The notes: generated by a model not told the origin, from the letters alone. Positions 43,784 through 56,775 are shown, counted from the stretch's first letter. The stretch is 64,000 nucleotides of DNA from Arachnopeziza araneosa (GCA_003988855.1 QYAI01000068.1:62001-126000); one strand, 5' to 3'. Translations and numbers: made by a program.

Positions 43784-45037
43784 AAGAGACAAGCCAATTT
43801 AAAATGTTGGATATGAATTTGTGTAAGAGTGTGTTGCTTTGGCTAATCATTGCTCTAAGCGTTGCTTGTTTGCTCTAACCGATTTCTTAGCCCAATCTCT
43901 GCCTTTTTGACCCGAGCCTCTCTCTCCTTCAGTTGAGTCTAAGCCTCTTTTGCCTTGAGTCTTTTCCTCTATTAACTCACGCGTCTCTTCTTTCAACGTC
44001 CCCTCCAACCAAATCGGTATAACGAGTTGCGTTGAGACACAAGATCAAAGCATCCTGCGCCACATCGACAATATCAACCTCTTACTCGCATCCAATCTTC
44101 CAAACATCTCAGACGAAGACCATCTTTCTCTCTCGACCAAACACATTTGGGTGTGTAGGGACACAACTCCCTGCAACCTGGACTGCAGTATCTCATGTCA
44201 ACATATCTTAACAAGTCAAAGCAGATGCTCTCAATGCGTGCGGAATTGAGGGTTGAAATCCTTATTGATAGGATAGGTTCCGTAAGGTTGATCATAAAAG
44301 GGAATAAACCAACAATAAATTTCATTGGTTGGTACACTGCAGTTGGAGATGCGTCTAGCTATCTAATATACCATCAACGCGTGTAAGATGCATGAGTGAA
44401 AGATTTTTGAGTTATCAATCTCACATCTTCGACGAAATTTCGCCAGCTTTGCACATAACGACCTGCAATGACTGGTAGGATAGGTCCTTTACCATGATCA
44501 CCCCCCCGAACAGATCCCGTCATTGAGCTTGGAAGATCTTTAGACTTCCATTTAGCTAGCATATTCGCGAGCTATTTGAACGATTGTTTTCTTTTGGTTC
44601 CTGGATCTATGTTGTTGCTTGAGACACCTAATTTGGACGGTCTGGAAACTCAGGGGCTATGTAAAGTCTTTTGAAGGCGAAACTTAGTAAATATGCTGTG
44701 GACATAGAACAATATGAGAACGAAAGACACGATGAAGGGGGGGTATACGTGATTCGCAACTGGCTTAGGAAAAAAGAAGTTGGGCTAGATTTCCATTGCG
44801 GGAGAAGCGAGGTGAGAGACGAAGCGAAAACCAAGGACATGCGGGACGCGCTATTTTAGCCACGCCTCCTATCCCAAATTCATCTATCTCGTGGGAAGCC
44901 TCCAAAATTCATTGAATCTTCCAGTGCATGCAAGATGAAACCTAAAGGCTCTATCAAGGTCGCAAGAGGCTCGCCCTTATACTAAGCCGAAGATCAAAGA
45001 AACCTTGTTCTACATTGCTTTATTCTGTCCTACAGTC
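43784..45037. other. gene-poor intergenic region
   Basis: 1.25 kb with only short open frames on both strands, none with family resemblance. It marks the change from dense housekeeping genes to the sparser right part of the window. Confidence 0.45.
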
Positions 45038-46792
45038 CTATTCCTCAGCTGAACTCGCCAATGAATTTTGCACTTCAGACCAGAGAAGTTCCCCTCCTGA
45101 GCTACAAGCACCTTGTAGCCACAAAAAATTGCCAAGAATCACTTCAACACTCTCCCAATCATGTAGATCGCTCTCTTTAGACACCTTCGCTAATTCTGAA
45201 ACGAACCACATTCTTTCCAGCTTATCGAAAGCTGCAATACCACCAAGCATAAGAATCCAAATATGCAAATTAGAATCATATTTTTCAGTGCTTAAATCTG
45301 TAAGTGATTGTTTAAGCAGAATTACGTACTGTTGGAATATGTAGTAATGATTCGGAAGCGGAATTAACACAGCTACACCAAAGATTAAAGCTGAAAGCCG
45401 ACAACACTCGTATAAGTTTGGTTGGTTACTGTCCAATTCCTTGGAGTCATCCTTAGGAAGCGATAGCAGCTTATGCTGGCTTGCTGGTTTCGCTCTACCA
45501 ATCGTCCCGAGTCTTACTCCTGTCACATTTCCTTCAAGGTGATAGTGGATAGCGAGAGTGACGGCACCTATTGTATCAAAAACCTCAAGCATATCATCCG
45601 TCAAGCCAAGATGTTTTAGTTTTCGAAAACCTAAAGCTTGCGTTTTTGATGCTCGAAGTGAAGAGGCAGCCCAAGCTTTGATAGTAACAACTGTGCTCTC
45701 CCATATTCTTAGCACAGGATAGTAAGGTTTTGTTAACAAGCTGGTTGCTGAAATTATACCGGCACTGTGGCTCTGTTAGCGCTTGATAGCAAAGAATACA
45801 ATAGAAGAATACCACTTAATAGTGAAAGCAAATAAAAGATAATGCTACTTACGTTGCAATCGTTTCAGCAAGACCATAAAGTTTGATTTTTTCTAATCCT
45901 CCTCTGCGATCAATACAATAGCGTAGCGCCTTCCGATGCTCTGCAACATATTGTAAATTGCCATACACATTGATCCAGCCTAGAGTTGCTAGCGGAGGAT
46001 TGAACGGGTGTTTTCTCCCTTCTGAAGGATCAATCGCTTCGTGACAGGTCAGACAGAAAATTGACAAGATAACATCATCTCCGCAATTTCGTTTCGGATC
46101 TGCCATAATGTCGTTCAGTTCTTTGATGACAAAGAGCTTGTGCTCAAGAACTTGTAGCGCATTAGGGTTCATCCTCGAAAAGCGAAGGAAGTCTCTGTGG
46201 ACCGCTCCGACGAAGACTAGGGTGTGGAATAAAAACGGTACTTCGAGCCCTAACGAGAACCAGGCTTGGGATAAAGCGTTGCCTCCGGAATCTGTTACCT
46301 CATCTGGTACAAGCCCTGGGAGGAGGGTCGTGATTGCTAGGAACACTGAGGTTAGAGTTTTGAATAGCGGAGATAAAACTCGGTGAAGGTTAAGAATTTT
46401 GTCTTACTGTGGTCAATAAGCTCATACACGTAACGCTTCGGCTTGTTGACAGGAAGGCACAAAAATGGTTCTAGACGACCAGATCCAGGAGCTCTAGGTA
46501 CTGCGATGATCCCCTGGCGCTCTTTCAAAAAGGCTTCCAGAGTCAGAATCGTATCCACGCCAGTTAAACCTCCAGGAGGTTTATTAGAGGACTCCACTTT
46601 TGGTGCTAAAGCAACATGTCGCGATCGACGATGTGCTGCTTTCTGGCGTTTCGTTTTGGCTACATGCCTACGAACATGAGAGCGAACGTTCGCTTGGCCG
46701 CCTTGCAAGCTAATACCTGGTTTTTGGGGCGCTTCGAGGACCCAAAGAAGGTCACTGTGAATGCTCTCATCGATGGCATTTGGTTGAGACAT
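45038..46792 (-). CDS. fungal transcription-factor-domain protein without a zinc cluster
   Basis: Exons (minus) 46792-46408, 46345-45853, 45764-45038 (534 aa), all in frame. The N-terminus has a basic block (VRSHVRRHVAKTKRQKAAHRRSRHV) but no Cys6 binuclear cluster. The rest is helical with FLFHTLVFVGAVHRDFLR, LSIFCLTCHEAI, EHRKALRYCIDRRGGLEKI and WVSELAK-like segments, the pattern of the fungal-specific regulatory domain (PF11951 type). Such zinc-less proteins are common in Pezizomycotina and of unknown role; some databases call them tachykinin family, a misnomer. DNA binding by the basic block is possible but unproven. Confidence 0.78.
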
Positions 46793-48942
46793 TCTTCACA
46801 AGACGGCAAAAACGAAATATGTCTTGCTGTGACATAGCGATATAATATTCCAGAAACATGAATTTATATCTCAGCCCTAGGAACAAGGATCTCAGATTTA
46901 TCTCTTGGCATCCTTTCTTGGATAGGTGTATGTATGCTGTGCAGTGATTATGAATCACGATGGGCAGGGTAGAGAGAGGTTAAAAGTGGAGAGATGGCTT
47001 GAATTGCGCCTCATCCGCAGCAGCTAACGTTCCACATGGCGAGGTTCAGCAGCCCCAGACAGCACGGCATAAGTGGGGCAAGCATATGTGAGAAGCAAGC
47101 TTACTCACTCCCGCTAGCATCAAGGAAGAGAACCCGGTTCATGATACTCACGTATCCCGACTATTTACAAAAGCTTGGGAGAGAGAACGCGGACAGCTAT
47201 GCCTATTGGTTGATTGAACGAGCTTGCTGGAAGCTGAGCACAGCACCTAGAAGTACTGCCCAAAGGAAAAGCCTTCGAGCTCCGACACGGGCATGCGAAA
47301 CATGTTTCGGCGTATGAGTTGATCAGCGTGTGATGTACTGTAAGTATGCATAAAAGTGCATTTGCCACAGGCCATGGTGTTGGAAATTTCTCGAAGTCGA
47401 AAAATGATTCGAGGGCTTTGGAACAATAGCAGAGAGGCAGATAAAGTGTGGAGGCTGTGTGATTTAAGAAGGCTGTCAAGAGGCTGGATCGCGGCGCATA
47501 TGGAAAGTTCTGCACTTGCACGAATCTGGGCTGTGAACTTCCAATGTGGAGTTATCCGATTGGATGGACAGAGATGTGCTAGGTTTCCTCCCGTCGAGCA
47601 TTGTTGATCTGGCGCTTGTGTGTTATTTTCTGTAATATCTAAGCTGTATGATCACCGTGGCATTGGCAATAAACCGAGATTGCTCCCAAGAATGGCGAAG
47701 CTAGCGCGAACTCGACTGGAGTAAACTATTGGGGATTCCGTTATTAAGGGCTATGAATATAGTTAGTGCTGTGTTATACTTGTGTGCTAGTATTTAGGTC
47801 TGCGTGCAACTCATATTGGATCAAATACCATATGAATCAAGTCACTGTACCTAATGTTTAAACAAGGTACAGCGTAACGTCCAAGTTCGAAAGTTCTTCA
47901 ACAGACAAGATTCCAGAGAGGAGCATGTTATGATAGCAAGGGAGAGATGAGCTGCTACCGAAAGAAAGGAAGCATTAAGAGCGAGAGGCTAAAGTACACA
48001 TTTTCTATCTTGGGTATTCATATTCACGTCACACAAGTCTCTTTGGTCATGAAAAGAAGCTTTGATGCCCTCTCTCCGTATTCTGCAGATATTCCTACTA
48101 AGTTCCTCTGTGATACCAGACTTGATGAGCGAGCTTCAGAGCTACAGGCAGTGGACATCTTTCACCGTATCTTCCGGCAATTGAGTTTGTGTCGATGAAA
48201 CTCGATGTTCGGAGATGGCTAATATGTAGTTCTGACTTTAGCTGATTAGACAACCAGCAGAAAATACTCAACAAAGGCGTATGGTCATTGAGACTGAAAC
48301 TGGACTGCCAAGCTAGAAGGCAGAACTGCCATCTTTATGGTAAAGATCTAAATGGTTGCTGAGTAAAGCAGATTTCGGAATTTGATTACGTTATCAAGTC
48401 GTGCTAGAAGGCGAGGTGTTTGAAATGATGACGAGATTAAATTTACTGCTATTTTGCCTTGATTGATGATCATACGTTTGATATCATTCCAAGTTCATTG
48501 TGAAAGTAATTTATTTGTGAATGGGGATTACTCCTCTAAGCTCTATGTTCACGATGTGTGGTAGCATTACCCCGGCTATAAGCGAGAGCAGATATCCATC
48601 AAGCAATCTCATCGTACATGCAAATATCAACACTTTTGACCACCCCTTGCTAGTCTTACGGCGAAATTTTATATGCAACAGTTGTTCAGGCGTCATATTT
48701 GATAACAATCTGAAGAACCCGAAATCATTGTACAGCAAATCCGGGCCAGTAGTCAAATTGTTTATGTCTTAACCTCCAAGCTCCGAAATAGCAACAGGGA
48801 AGCTGGAATGACCTGTGAAATGGAAGGTAGTCGTTTACTATTTGCGGTTAAGGTGCTGTAGTTCGATACGACTTCGGAAGCAAGTCGTCTTGGCAAGACT
48901 CTCCAATTCTGCCCGAGATCGCCTGCTCAGAATATATTCATC
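46793..48942. other. 2.1 kb gene-poor region
   Basis: Scattered short open frames on both strands (for example 47036-47317 and 48511-48772), none with a clear start, coding-like composition and family match together. It could contain decayed sequence; I cannot identify the ancestor. Confidence 0.4.
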
Positions 48943-51084
48943 TCAAAGGTTTGCTAGTGGCTCCTCCTTCAAGATATAAGCAGCTTTGTGGCTAACATCC
49001 CAAGGAGTACCTCGGTTCCAATCTTTTCCAGCGGCCAGCGACATATCCAGGGCGAGATCCGTGTCCTTTTCCACCAGGTCTTTCCACTCTTGATACTTCT
49101 CCGTTCCTTTGGGGTGCTTCTCGAACGGCTTGTACCACACGGCCGAGTGGGCTGCGAACAGCCTCAAGGTGGAACCAGGCTGAGTTAATTCGTACATGTG
49201 TCCTATTTACTCGGGGTCGGGCCACCCTTCTCGCGTTTCATTCCCCAGGTTTAGACAAAATTGCATCGCACAGTTCTGCAACGAAGGAATACCGAATTGA
49301 TCTCCTAACGCCCAGATATCAGCGAACTCACTGTGTATGCTCATCAACTGGCCAGTGGACAGCTAAGAATAGAAGAATCTGAAGGCGATTGGATTAACAT
49401 CCTCTAGTAGAACCGTTTTGTTTCCGGTCGGCTTAGAAAATATTTCGCGGAAAAATGGCGAGTGGAGTGACAACAAGTTCTTGTTAGCCCGAAACATGAC
49501 CTTGGTCTCTCCAATAGAAAGTTCGACCATATCCGTGAAGTTGCCAGGCAAAAGAATTCTTGATTGTTAGCAACATATCCTACCACGAGCCGAGTACGAA
49601 AACCTACTTGGAAGTGATCTTGAGATGAGTCTCCAAGTCCGCAGTACTGACAGTGTCTTCATTGTTATCTAGAGTCTCGAAAACTGGCCCGGAGTTTTCG
49701 ATAACATTTTCATCTTAATATTTAACCCTCTTCCTTTTCTGAGCATAGTTCGATCTTTGGTCTTGTTTTTGACTTGATCCTTGATTCTGCCTTTGATTCC
49801 ATCTGCGACCTTGGCCTTTAGATCCTCTTCCAGCCCATCTCCCGTTTTTCTGTGATTGATTCGAGGAGTTTTCTCTAGAGTTTTGTCCGTTCGACATGGT
49901 TCTCGTGTGCATTGATGAAGAATCTGCACCGATCTGAGACGCTTGGTCACTTGGCGGAATTTGCGAAGACCGAATTGCAGCATTATTCGGTAATGGTGAA
50001 CTCGATTCATCCACCACAATATTCCGAGTGCTGTCATGGTTATGAGAAAGCACTCGAGAGGATCGACGCAGTGAACTGTCAACCTGGTGGTTGTTAGGAG
50101 ATGACAGTCTTGGTGACTGTGCCGCAAGATTGCTTTGCTGTTTTGAGAATTCGGTTGTGCCGTTTCGGAAGGTCGAACCGATGAGTTGTTAGTAAAGAAA
50201 TGATCAGAAGAACGTCGATTGAGCCGATCAACTTCGGCTGATCGAAATGTCAAGTTATTTGTGGAAGGTTGATCATTGGATGTGGTACCTGAAGGGCGAA
50301 CTAAGGAGCTGCTGGAAGGCTGCTGGCTGAAAAGCGACGCCCTAGCTGGTTGACTGGTTGGGTTTCTCTGAGAATTTGACTGATTAATAGCAGAAGTTCC
50401 CCCAGAGAGGGCCTTCAAGATATTTGGGTGTGTTTTTTGAGGGTGCGCTGATGAAGAGCCAACGGAAGGACTGATTTGTGGTTGAGGACGGGGAACATGT
50501 CTTCCAGTTGCACCAGGAGACCAGTGCATGTCAAAATACTGTTGATTTCGATATTTATCATCTGGGACACCAGACTTGTAACTTGACGATGCTTGCTGTT
50601 GCGCGATACGAAATCGTGGAGAGTTGTGTCGAAGCTGGCGGAATTCACTTTCGCCTTGGGCTAAGCGATCAGCCAAAGGCCTTAAAGGAACATTTGTTGG
50701 TAAACCATCAGACATTCCTTGGCGATTAAAAGCTAACGAACCCAACGATGGAGGGTGATTTTCCATATCTGGTTCTTGTGGCTTTGGACTGGGCTTTGTG
50801 TCAACGATGAAAGATGACACCGATGGGTTCCGTGGCGAGGATCCTATGAATATGACCTCTTCGTCCTCATGATTATGCTTGACTCTAAAGATAAAAAGAC
50901 TTGAGATTAACTGGAGTTGTCAATGAGGCTTAATGGAAGATCTGAACTCCCCCAGACTAGACCGAAGGTGAATGTAAAGTACCTTTCACTTTCCAGACCA
51001 TCAATGAAGCTCGAGTTTTGGAACCAGAAAGGAAAGGAAGAAACCAATTGTAGGAAATGCAAATACATACCTTTGATTAGACAT
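48943..51084 (-). pseudogene. broken Ser/Gln-rich protein with C-terminal BTB/POZ domain
   Basis: The start is MSNQ at 51084 (14-base exon 51084-51071), then 50884-50179 and 50137 onward. These give an Asn/Gln/Ser/Arg-rich disordered protein ending at TAA 49717-49715 after KRKRVKY (380 aa if that is the true end). The same frame continues (DENVIENSGPVFE...), splices at GTAGGT (49607-49559, with GCTAAC branch) and enters a BTB domain (ILLPGNFTDMVELSIGETKVMF, LLSLHSPFFREIFS, ADIWALGDQFGIPSLQN). TAG at 49365-49363 and TAA at 49209-49207 interrupt it before a final stop at 48943. A short 41-base intron at 50178-50138 is inferred; a frameshift there is the alternative. Confidence 0.65.
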
Positions 51085-52171
51085 CTTTTCCAGTTGAAGT
51101 GTTTCAAAGGATGCCGGATTTTGTGGTGAAAGAAAGTTGGCGTGGATCGAAGAAATCAAGTCGCGTCCGGTGACTTGGAAGACGAGGAAGGCGGCAGAGC
51201 TTTAATCGGCTACACCGCTCCAAAAAAGCAAGCAATCCCTTACCCCTTAATATCCAGTTTGTACAAGAAAATGAAGAGGAAACTGGATAGCTGTGCATTG
51301 AAACTTGACACAAATACTAGCTGCTCTTCCCGCTCACCATTGTCTGCCACTAAAAGGATGTATGTGATGGACGTACTCGATTTGGTTTCAGCCCGCTTAG
51401 GAGAACCTGCTCCCTTTTCTTGGCGGAGAAAGTATCTTAATAAATGATGGAATAAGAATTTAGTGTCTGTGATTGAGTTACTTACCTCTTGAAGCTGCGA
51501 AGGTGACCCTGCTCACCATCAGTCTTTGGATGCACAAACCTGGCACCGTGCAGGATCGAACTTAGTAGACCATCTCATATTTAATTTTCTAAACTAACCA
51601 TTCTCCACACAAAGATAGCTTAAAGAGAGATTGATTATTTACTAACAGTATGTTTACAAAATTGGCGGCCCTTCCGCACCTTTTAAGCGAGGGTTGGAAC
51701 CGGAGCGTGCATTGTCCAATGATATATATTGTCCAGAAAAAAGAATATAGATCGGACTATAACTGCTACACTTGACTGCTGAAATTCTAAAAGCATCCAC
51801 GCCGCGGTCTTATTCCCTTAAGTAGCCCTCGCGAGCTTCTCTCCGTCGCTCGATTGACCTCTCCAACCTCTGCTCCGCCCACACAGTCGCACCCGCCTAT
51901 CTGGAAGACTGAGGTCCAGGCTTTTTATGACGTGTAGCCTCCTACTTTTAAAAAGCTCGAGTCGCAGTTCTGCAAGACTTTGTCGGGGCTGTCGTTTGGC
52001 TCATTGATCTTAAACCACGTTTGCGGCCTCAGCAGTGTCTGGAGTGAGGGCTAAAGGGTTGTGCAAAGTATCTTTGACTAGTTGCCGCTATCAACAATAA
52101 TCTTTCAGAGAGAGTGCACTGTTATCAGTGTAGCGCAATGATGTGAAGTTGAATTTCCAGCACTAGTCAAC
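51085..52171. other. intergenic region
   Basis: Includes the promoter of the broken BTB gene and the 3' flank of the kinase gene. A plus-strand open frame at 51142-51447 begins at a non-ATG codon and resembles nothing known. Otherwise nothing is supported. Confidence 0.4.
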
Positions 52172-54516
52172 TCAAGTAATCGGCTTCGTTCCGTGCGTCG
52201 GCGGCCAAGTACTATACGTCCCTCTGTCCCTGGTAGATATAAAGTTTGGCGTTCCTTTATTTCTCAAGACCAAATCTTTCGGCAACGCCGTCTGAACCTG
52301 TATTTTGGCCTGAATCTTCATTGCTCTGTCAGTCGCCGAGTGACTTCTTCCGTGTGCTTTCGGTACACTAAGCCCCGCAGGACCCGAGCTTGTCCTTAAA
52401 GGTCGAGGGGAGGGTTTGAGGAGATAGTCTTTGTCGCTCTCGGCTCTGCTCAGACATTTATCAAGTTCTCGATACAAGTAGCTTGAGGGAAAGCGTTTAT
52501 TCGAGTCGATTACGAGAAGACCGTTCATAGTGATGTCGAGAAGCTTGTGAATGAGAGCCGAGCAATTTTTGTGGGCGTGAAGCTCGTTAACCCATGAGAT
52601 TACCCCTTCTTTCACAATGGCTTTATTCCAATCAGCGCCGTGAATCACTGTAAAGAAGTTATCGTTGTCGATCTCGAGGCTATCAAGGCTTCCACGACGG
52701 TCAGCGAACCCATCAATCTCAGCTGATCCCTTGAGGAGCCAAGTAATAAATTCCAGATAGACACATCCCAAGCTCCACATGTCGTAAGCACGCGAAACAG
52801 GTTTGTGGATTTTACACTCTGGAGGTTCATAGGTGGGCGAGGACTTGACTGAGTCTGGATTCACTTGTGAGCGAGAATCTCTCCCGTGGAATCTTCCGAG
52901 GCCAAAGTCCGCAATTTTCAAGACACCTTTGACATCCTCTGTCTCTCGCCCTTGCGCGAACCAAAGAACATTCTCAGGCTTTATATCGCCGTGACGTCCA
53001 TATCGCTCCTCCCCACCCGAGACAGCGAGCCTGACAATATCCTTACCCTTTGGTAAACGGACGTTACCAGTACCAGGAGAAAGCGGATGTGTTACACGGA
53101 AGTTGTGGACTAGGAGAAGGGCACTCGCAATACCCCTCATCTGCTTTACTGACCAGAGAAGTGTTTCCCTATCGAAAGAGGGCATGGCACGTTTTGGATC
53201 TTCCCAGTACGCTCGGAGGTTCGCATTGGCATATGGGAACATCAAGTGGTACTTTTCATCTTGTCTGTAGGTTGCTAGGAGCCGGATCAAATGAGGATGA
53301 TGTTTGCGTCCCAGCTTGTTTAGGATGGTTTCTTCCTTTTCGAATTCTGTTCTATCTGTGGAAAAGAGCTGCTTCACTGCAATCAATGGTTCCTCATCCT
53401 GTTCGATGTTAGTTGATAACTGAGAAGGATAGGGGATTACGCACTTCGTTGGCTGATGCTGGCCAGAACTCGTGATGTGCTGGATGAATCCTCACAGGAA
53501 ACACTTCACTATAACCTCCCTGCTTCTTCCCGAGTGCCGCTTCAGCCGGCTTGAGAGGTATAAACGGGAGTATAGTTTTGCTATCCAGTTCGTAATGCCC
53601 AGACTTGAAAACCTGAGCCGTCATCCACCACTGAACACGATCAAAGTTCTCTAGATATTTGCCCTTCCAGGTCTCCATTGCTTTGATCTCTCCGCCATCT
53701 TTCCGATATAGTGCAAATTTGCTTCTTTCATTATGCTTCCTGACGAAAGGAAGGTCCTCGTCTGTGATTCCCTCTTCTAAAAATGCACTTATTTCTGCTC
53801 CCTTCTTGATGTAGGCCAAAGTAGCATATAATCGCTTAGCGCAGTCACAGGCAGTCTTGGCGTGCTTATGAGCCTCTGCCTCTTGAATATCAGGGTTCCG
53901 GGTTTGTATATCCTTCACGATTGTTCTCTCTGTCACCAGCTCTTCTTGAGCGCATCTCGGTATGATGAAACTGTGAGGCCGTTGAGGCGATTCAATGCGC
54001 GCATCCTCTAGGAGACTCTTGAGGAGATGTCTCGAAGTTGTGGAGCTGTCACTATCAGATCTGTTTTGATGTGAGGAGGTATCAGAATTTCGTCGTGAAG
54101 GCTGAGGAGTAGCTAGTGAGGTAGGAGATGACGAAGGCGGTTCAATGACTTGGGTCAGACCGGGAACTTGCACTGTCGCTTTGCGGATTTGAATTCGAGG
54201 TACTGGTGTGGTTGGTAGTGAATTCTCCAGTTGCGAGGACTTCGGAGCGGCTGAGGTCTGAACCTGCTGCGTCTGTATCTGTGTTTGTGTCTGGGTCTGC
54301 GCTTGTGTCTGGGTCTGCGCTTGTGTCTGGGTCTGGGTCTACATTAGAATGATTCGTGACTTGGCTGGTGTTCAGCTTCTGACTCACTTTGGAAGCTAGA
54401 ACCACCGGCGCAATTCCTCCTGTCTTAGGATTCCTACGGTCTTTCTTCTTCGAGCGTCGCAGCCTTCCACCTACTCGGCTGAAAAGTCTGGAGAAGTAGT
54501 CAAGGCTGAAACTCAT
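52172..54516 (-). CDS. protein kinase with Thr-Gln/Ala-Gln repeat N-terminus
   Basis: Exons (minus) 54516-54388, 54338-53445, 53398-52172 (749 aa). A GTGAGT donor and TCTAATGTAG acceptor join a short basic exon (RLRRSKKKDRR) to a TQ/AQ repeat, then a disordered Ser-rich stretch and a helical region (about residues 105-270). The C-terminal kinase domain has a Lys in IAVKQLF, the catalytic loop as RHGDIKPENVLWF (HGD in place of HRD), DFGLGRF, then YEPPE and SRAYDMWSLGCVYLEFITWLLKG. The glycine loop is degenerate (KKQGGYSEVF). Catalytic Lys, Asp and Asn are present, so activity is likely. Relatives are fungal-specific kinases of unknown role. Confidence 0.82.
54270..54338 (-). repeat. ACCCAGACACAAGCGCAG-type minisatellite coding a Thr-Gln/Ala-Gln run
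   Basis: Two and a half copies of an 18-base unit lie immediately after the first intron's acceptor, grading into ACACAG repeats. They encode alternating Thr-Gln and Ala-Gln at the N-terminus of the kinase and are likely polymorphic in length. Confidence 0.75.
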
Positions 54517-54946
54517 GCTGCTTCGTGATTTTACGGCCTATCGTGATGGAATGGGAGCTACATTAGATATATCACCAGCCTGTCGTGTAAAGAGGCCTTA
54601 GCAGCAGTGCCAGACCACCATTGCGAAACATTGGGTCGCATCTGAAGAGGCTCAGAAAGAGATGATGGTGGGACGTCTCGGTGTGCGGCACAGCCCCAGC
54701 CACAAAGCACAACTTTTAGTGTTCCAAACCCGGGCAAACAAGACGGGATCTTGCATAAATCAAGGCTGCAGGCACTTCTGACAGCCCTGGAATATTGTGT
54801 TGAGTGAGATTTCAGTGGCCGAACGGGGTCATTAAGGGCTCAATTGGGGGCGGTTTCACAAGGCGTGAACAGGTAGCCCTAAATCTCCAACATCACAAAT
54901 TTCGGGCGATAATAACGAAAATTTCAAGCCTGACATCAATTGAATT
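54517..54946. other. intergenic region
   Basis: Kinase promoter and 3' flank of the CorA-like gene. No supported gene. Confidence 0.45.
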
Positions 54947-56775
54947 CTATCCTCCTTTCGCAGCAGTGAGGCCAGAGCCTGTCCCCCAAGTGGGTGCCGG
55001 TGACGTTCGGAAAGGAAAGTAGAACGTTGAAGCCGGCGTCTGCGGTGCGGATAGTCCCATTTCAAGATCAGCCTTCTTGGGTCTCTTTTTCTTATTAGAT
55101 GAAACCATCGATTTCAAAGTATTTTGGCGCTTGAGAGTAACAACTCCTGGATGTTCGGGATCTATTGTGGGTGCGACTTTCGTAAAATGTACCCATGCCC
55201 ACCACAGAACCACTGTGAAGATTGTGAGTGGAATTGAAATTGCAGCAAGAAGCCAGGCATTGCCAGCCACACTCATGTTGCCCGAATCATTGGTGTGGAC
55301 GAATTGAGTCGAAAAAAAGTTCTAAGTAGTCAGGATGGAGTAATTTGGAATGGAGCATGAGACCCACAGCTACAATCGTTGTTGGCAGATATATAAGAGT
55401 GATGACAGTTAGTATCTTTACTGCAGCAGCATCTTTCACGCTTTTTTCCTAGATAGTGTTTAGTACAAGTCTCATCGAAATGCGACAGAGTACGTACTGT
55501 CAGATGGCACATTGATCTAGACTCGATCTGCGTTTCTCGAGCAAGATCTTTCAGCGCAACTGCTTCTTCGTAACTCAGTAAATCAGAGAGCTATCTTAAG
55601 TTAGTCTTCTTATCAGTTACTTCAGAATAGGCACATACAAGTTGTGAAGTTGATAAGGATTGCTGCTTAAGCGTTTTGGCGCGGTTGATGTGCATCTTGG
55701 CTTCTCGAACATACTCATCGAATTCCCCTAGAATGGCGTCCATCTCGTACTTCTCTTCCTCATCTGACAACTTATGATCTCTTAAAGCTTGACAGTGGCC
55801 CTGAACTCCAGATATAGCATCTAGCATGGATGGGAGAATGATTTGGAGATCCAGAATTTGGTCTTCAATGATCTTCAATTCTTGGCGATCCTCGAAATTA
55901 ATGTTGAAGTCTGTCAGTGGGGAGAAGTTGCCCTTGTTACTGCCAACCGTTGCGAGGACTATGGGATCTGTCTGTTCCTTTAGTCGTTTCTCCAAACTTG
56001 TCATATAGTCCCTCCATCCTCTTAAACTGTCAGCAATGAGGATTCGGTGAACATTCCAGGGTGATAAGCCTGCATTTTGCTCTAGACAGCGTGCGAATTG
56101 CCATTCCACGTTCTCTGAAGGGGCAACCAGAAGGAACGTAGATTTTGGCCTTCTTTCCACACCAGCATTATACAGCTGGTGATAAACCGCTGTTTGACGG
56201 ATGCTCCAGGGTGATTCGCCTTCACTTACATCACGACCGTTAAGCTCGACTCTACGGATCATATACGCGAATTCTATTACTTGTGTATCAGCTAAGGGCG
56301 ATCTTAGTGTTCGGATCGTTCAAAACTGACCATGTTTCGAATTCATAAGATCTCTGAATCCAGTTCTTCGCCTTGCGAACCCAGGGAATTCAAACTCATT
56401 TTCTGAACTCTTCCGCCCAAATGTAAATATGCACTTCCAGAAACTAGGCATGATGTTGTGGACATCCATAAACGCTTCAAAAGTTTTCCTTGAAATATTC
56501 AACGTCGTCCATGACCTGTCTTGTCGTATCGTATATATTTGTGAGCAATCATTCTCCTCCTCATGCAGTTGTGTCATCTGCCCCAAGTCGCATACATTCA
56601 GGTTGGAAATCCATTGACTTCCACCTTGCTGTCCATCCTTTATAATTTTCGTTGGGAAGACCCGAAGCACTTGCATTTGCGCCTTCTCAGGTTTCTCTTT
56701 GAATAGATCATGAGCCTTGTCGTTGACCTTCGCAGTCAGACTGCGGATGTCATCTAAGTAGTGATACGAAGCCAT
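54947..56775 (-). CDS. CorA-like Mg2+ transporter family protein
   Basis: Five exons (minus): 56775-56331, 56273-55639, 55590-55498, 55448-55368, 55321-54947 (542 aa), every phase closing. The large N-terminal soluble part contains SPWSIRQTAVYHQL and a long helical bundle (DRQELKIIEDQILDLQIIL ... EYVREAKMHINRAKTLKQQS). Two C-terminal helices follow: KILTVITLIYLPTTIVANFFST and AWLLAAISIPLTIFTVVLWWAWVHF, joined by a short loop VHTNDSGNMS. The topology matches CorA, but the loop lacks the GMN signature, as in many fungal CorA-like proteins, so Mg2+ transport is not certain. An upstream in-frame ATG exists at about 56973; the one at 56775 (MASYHYL) is preferred. Confidence 0.83.

Noticed and set aside
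48511..48772. Overlapping open frames on both strands, one with a hydrophobic stretch
   Set aside because: No proper start on the minus strand, no family match, and no closing splice sites; likely chance.
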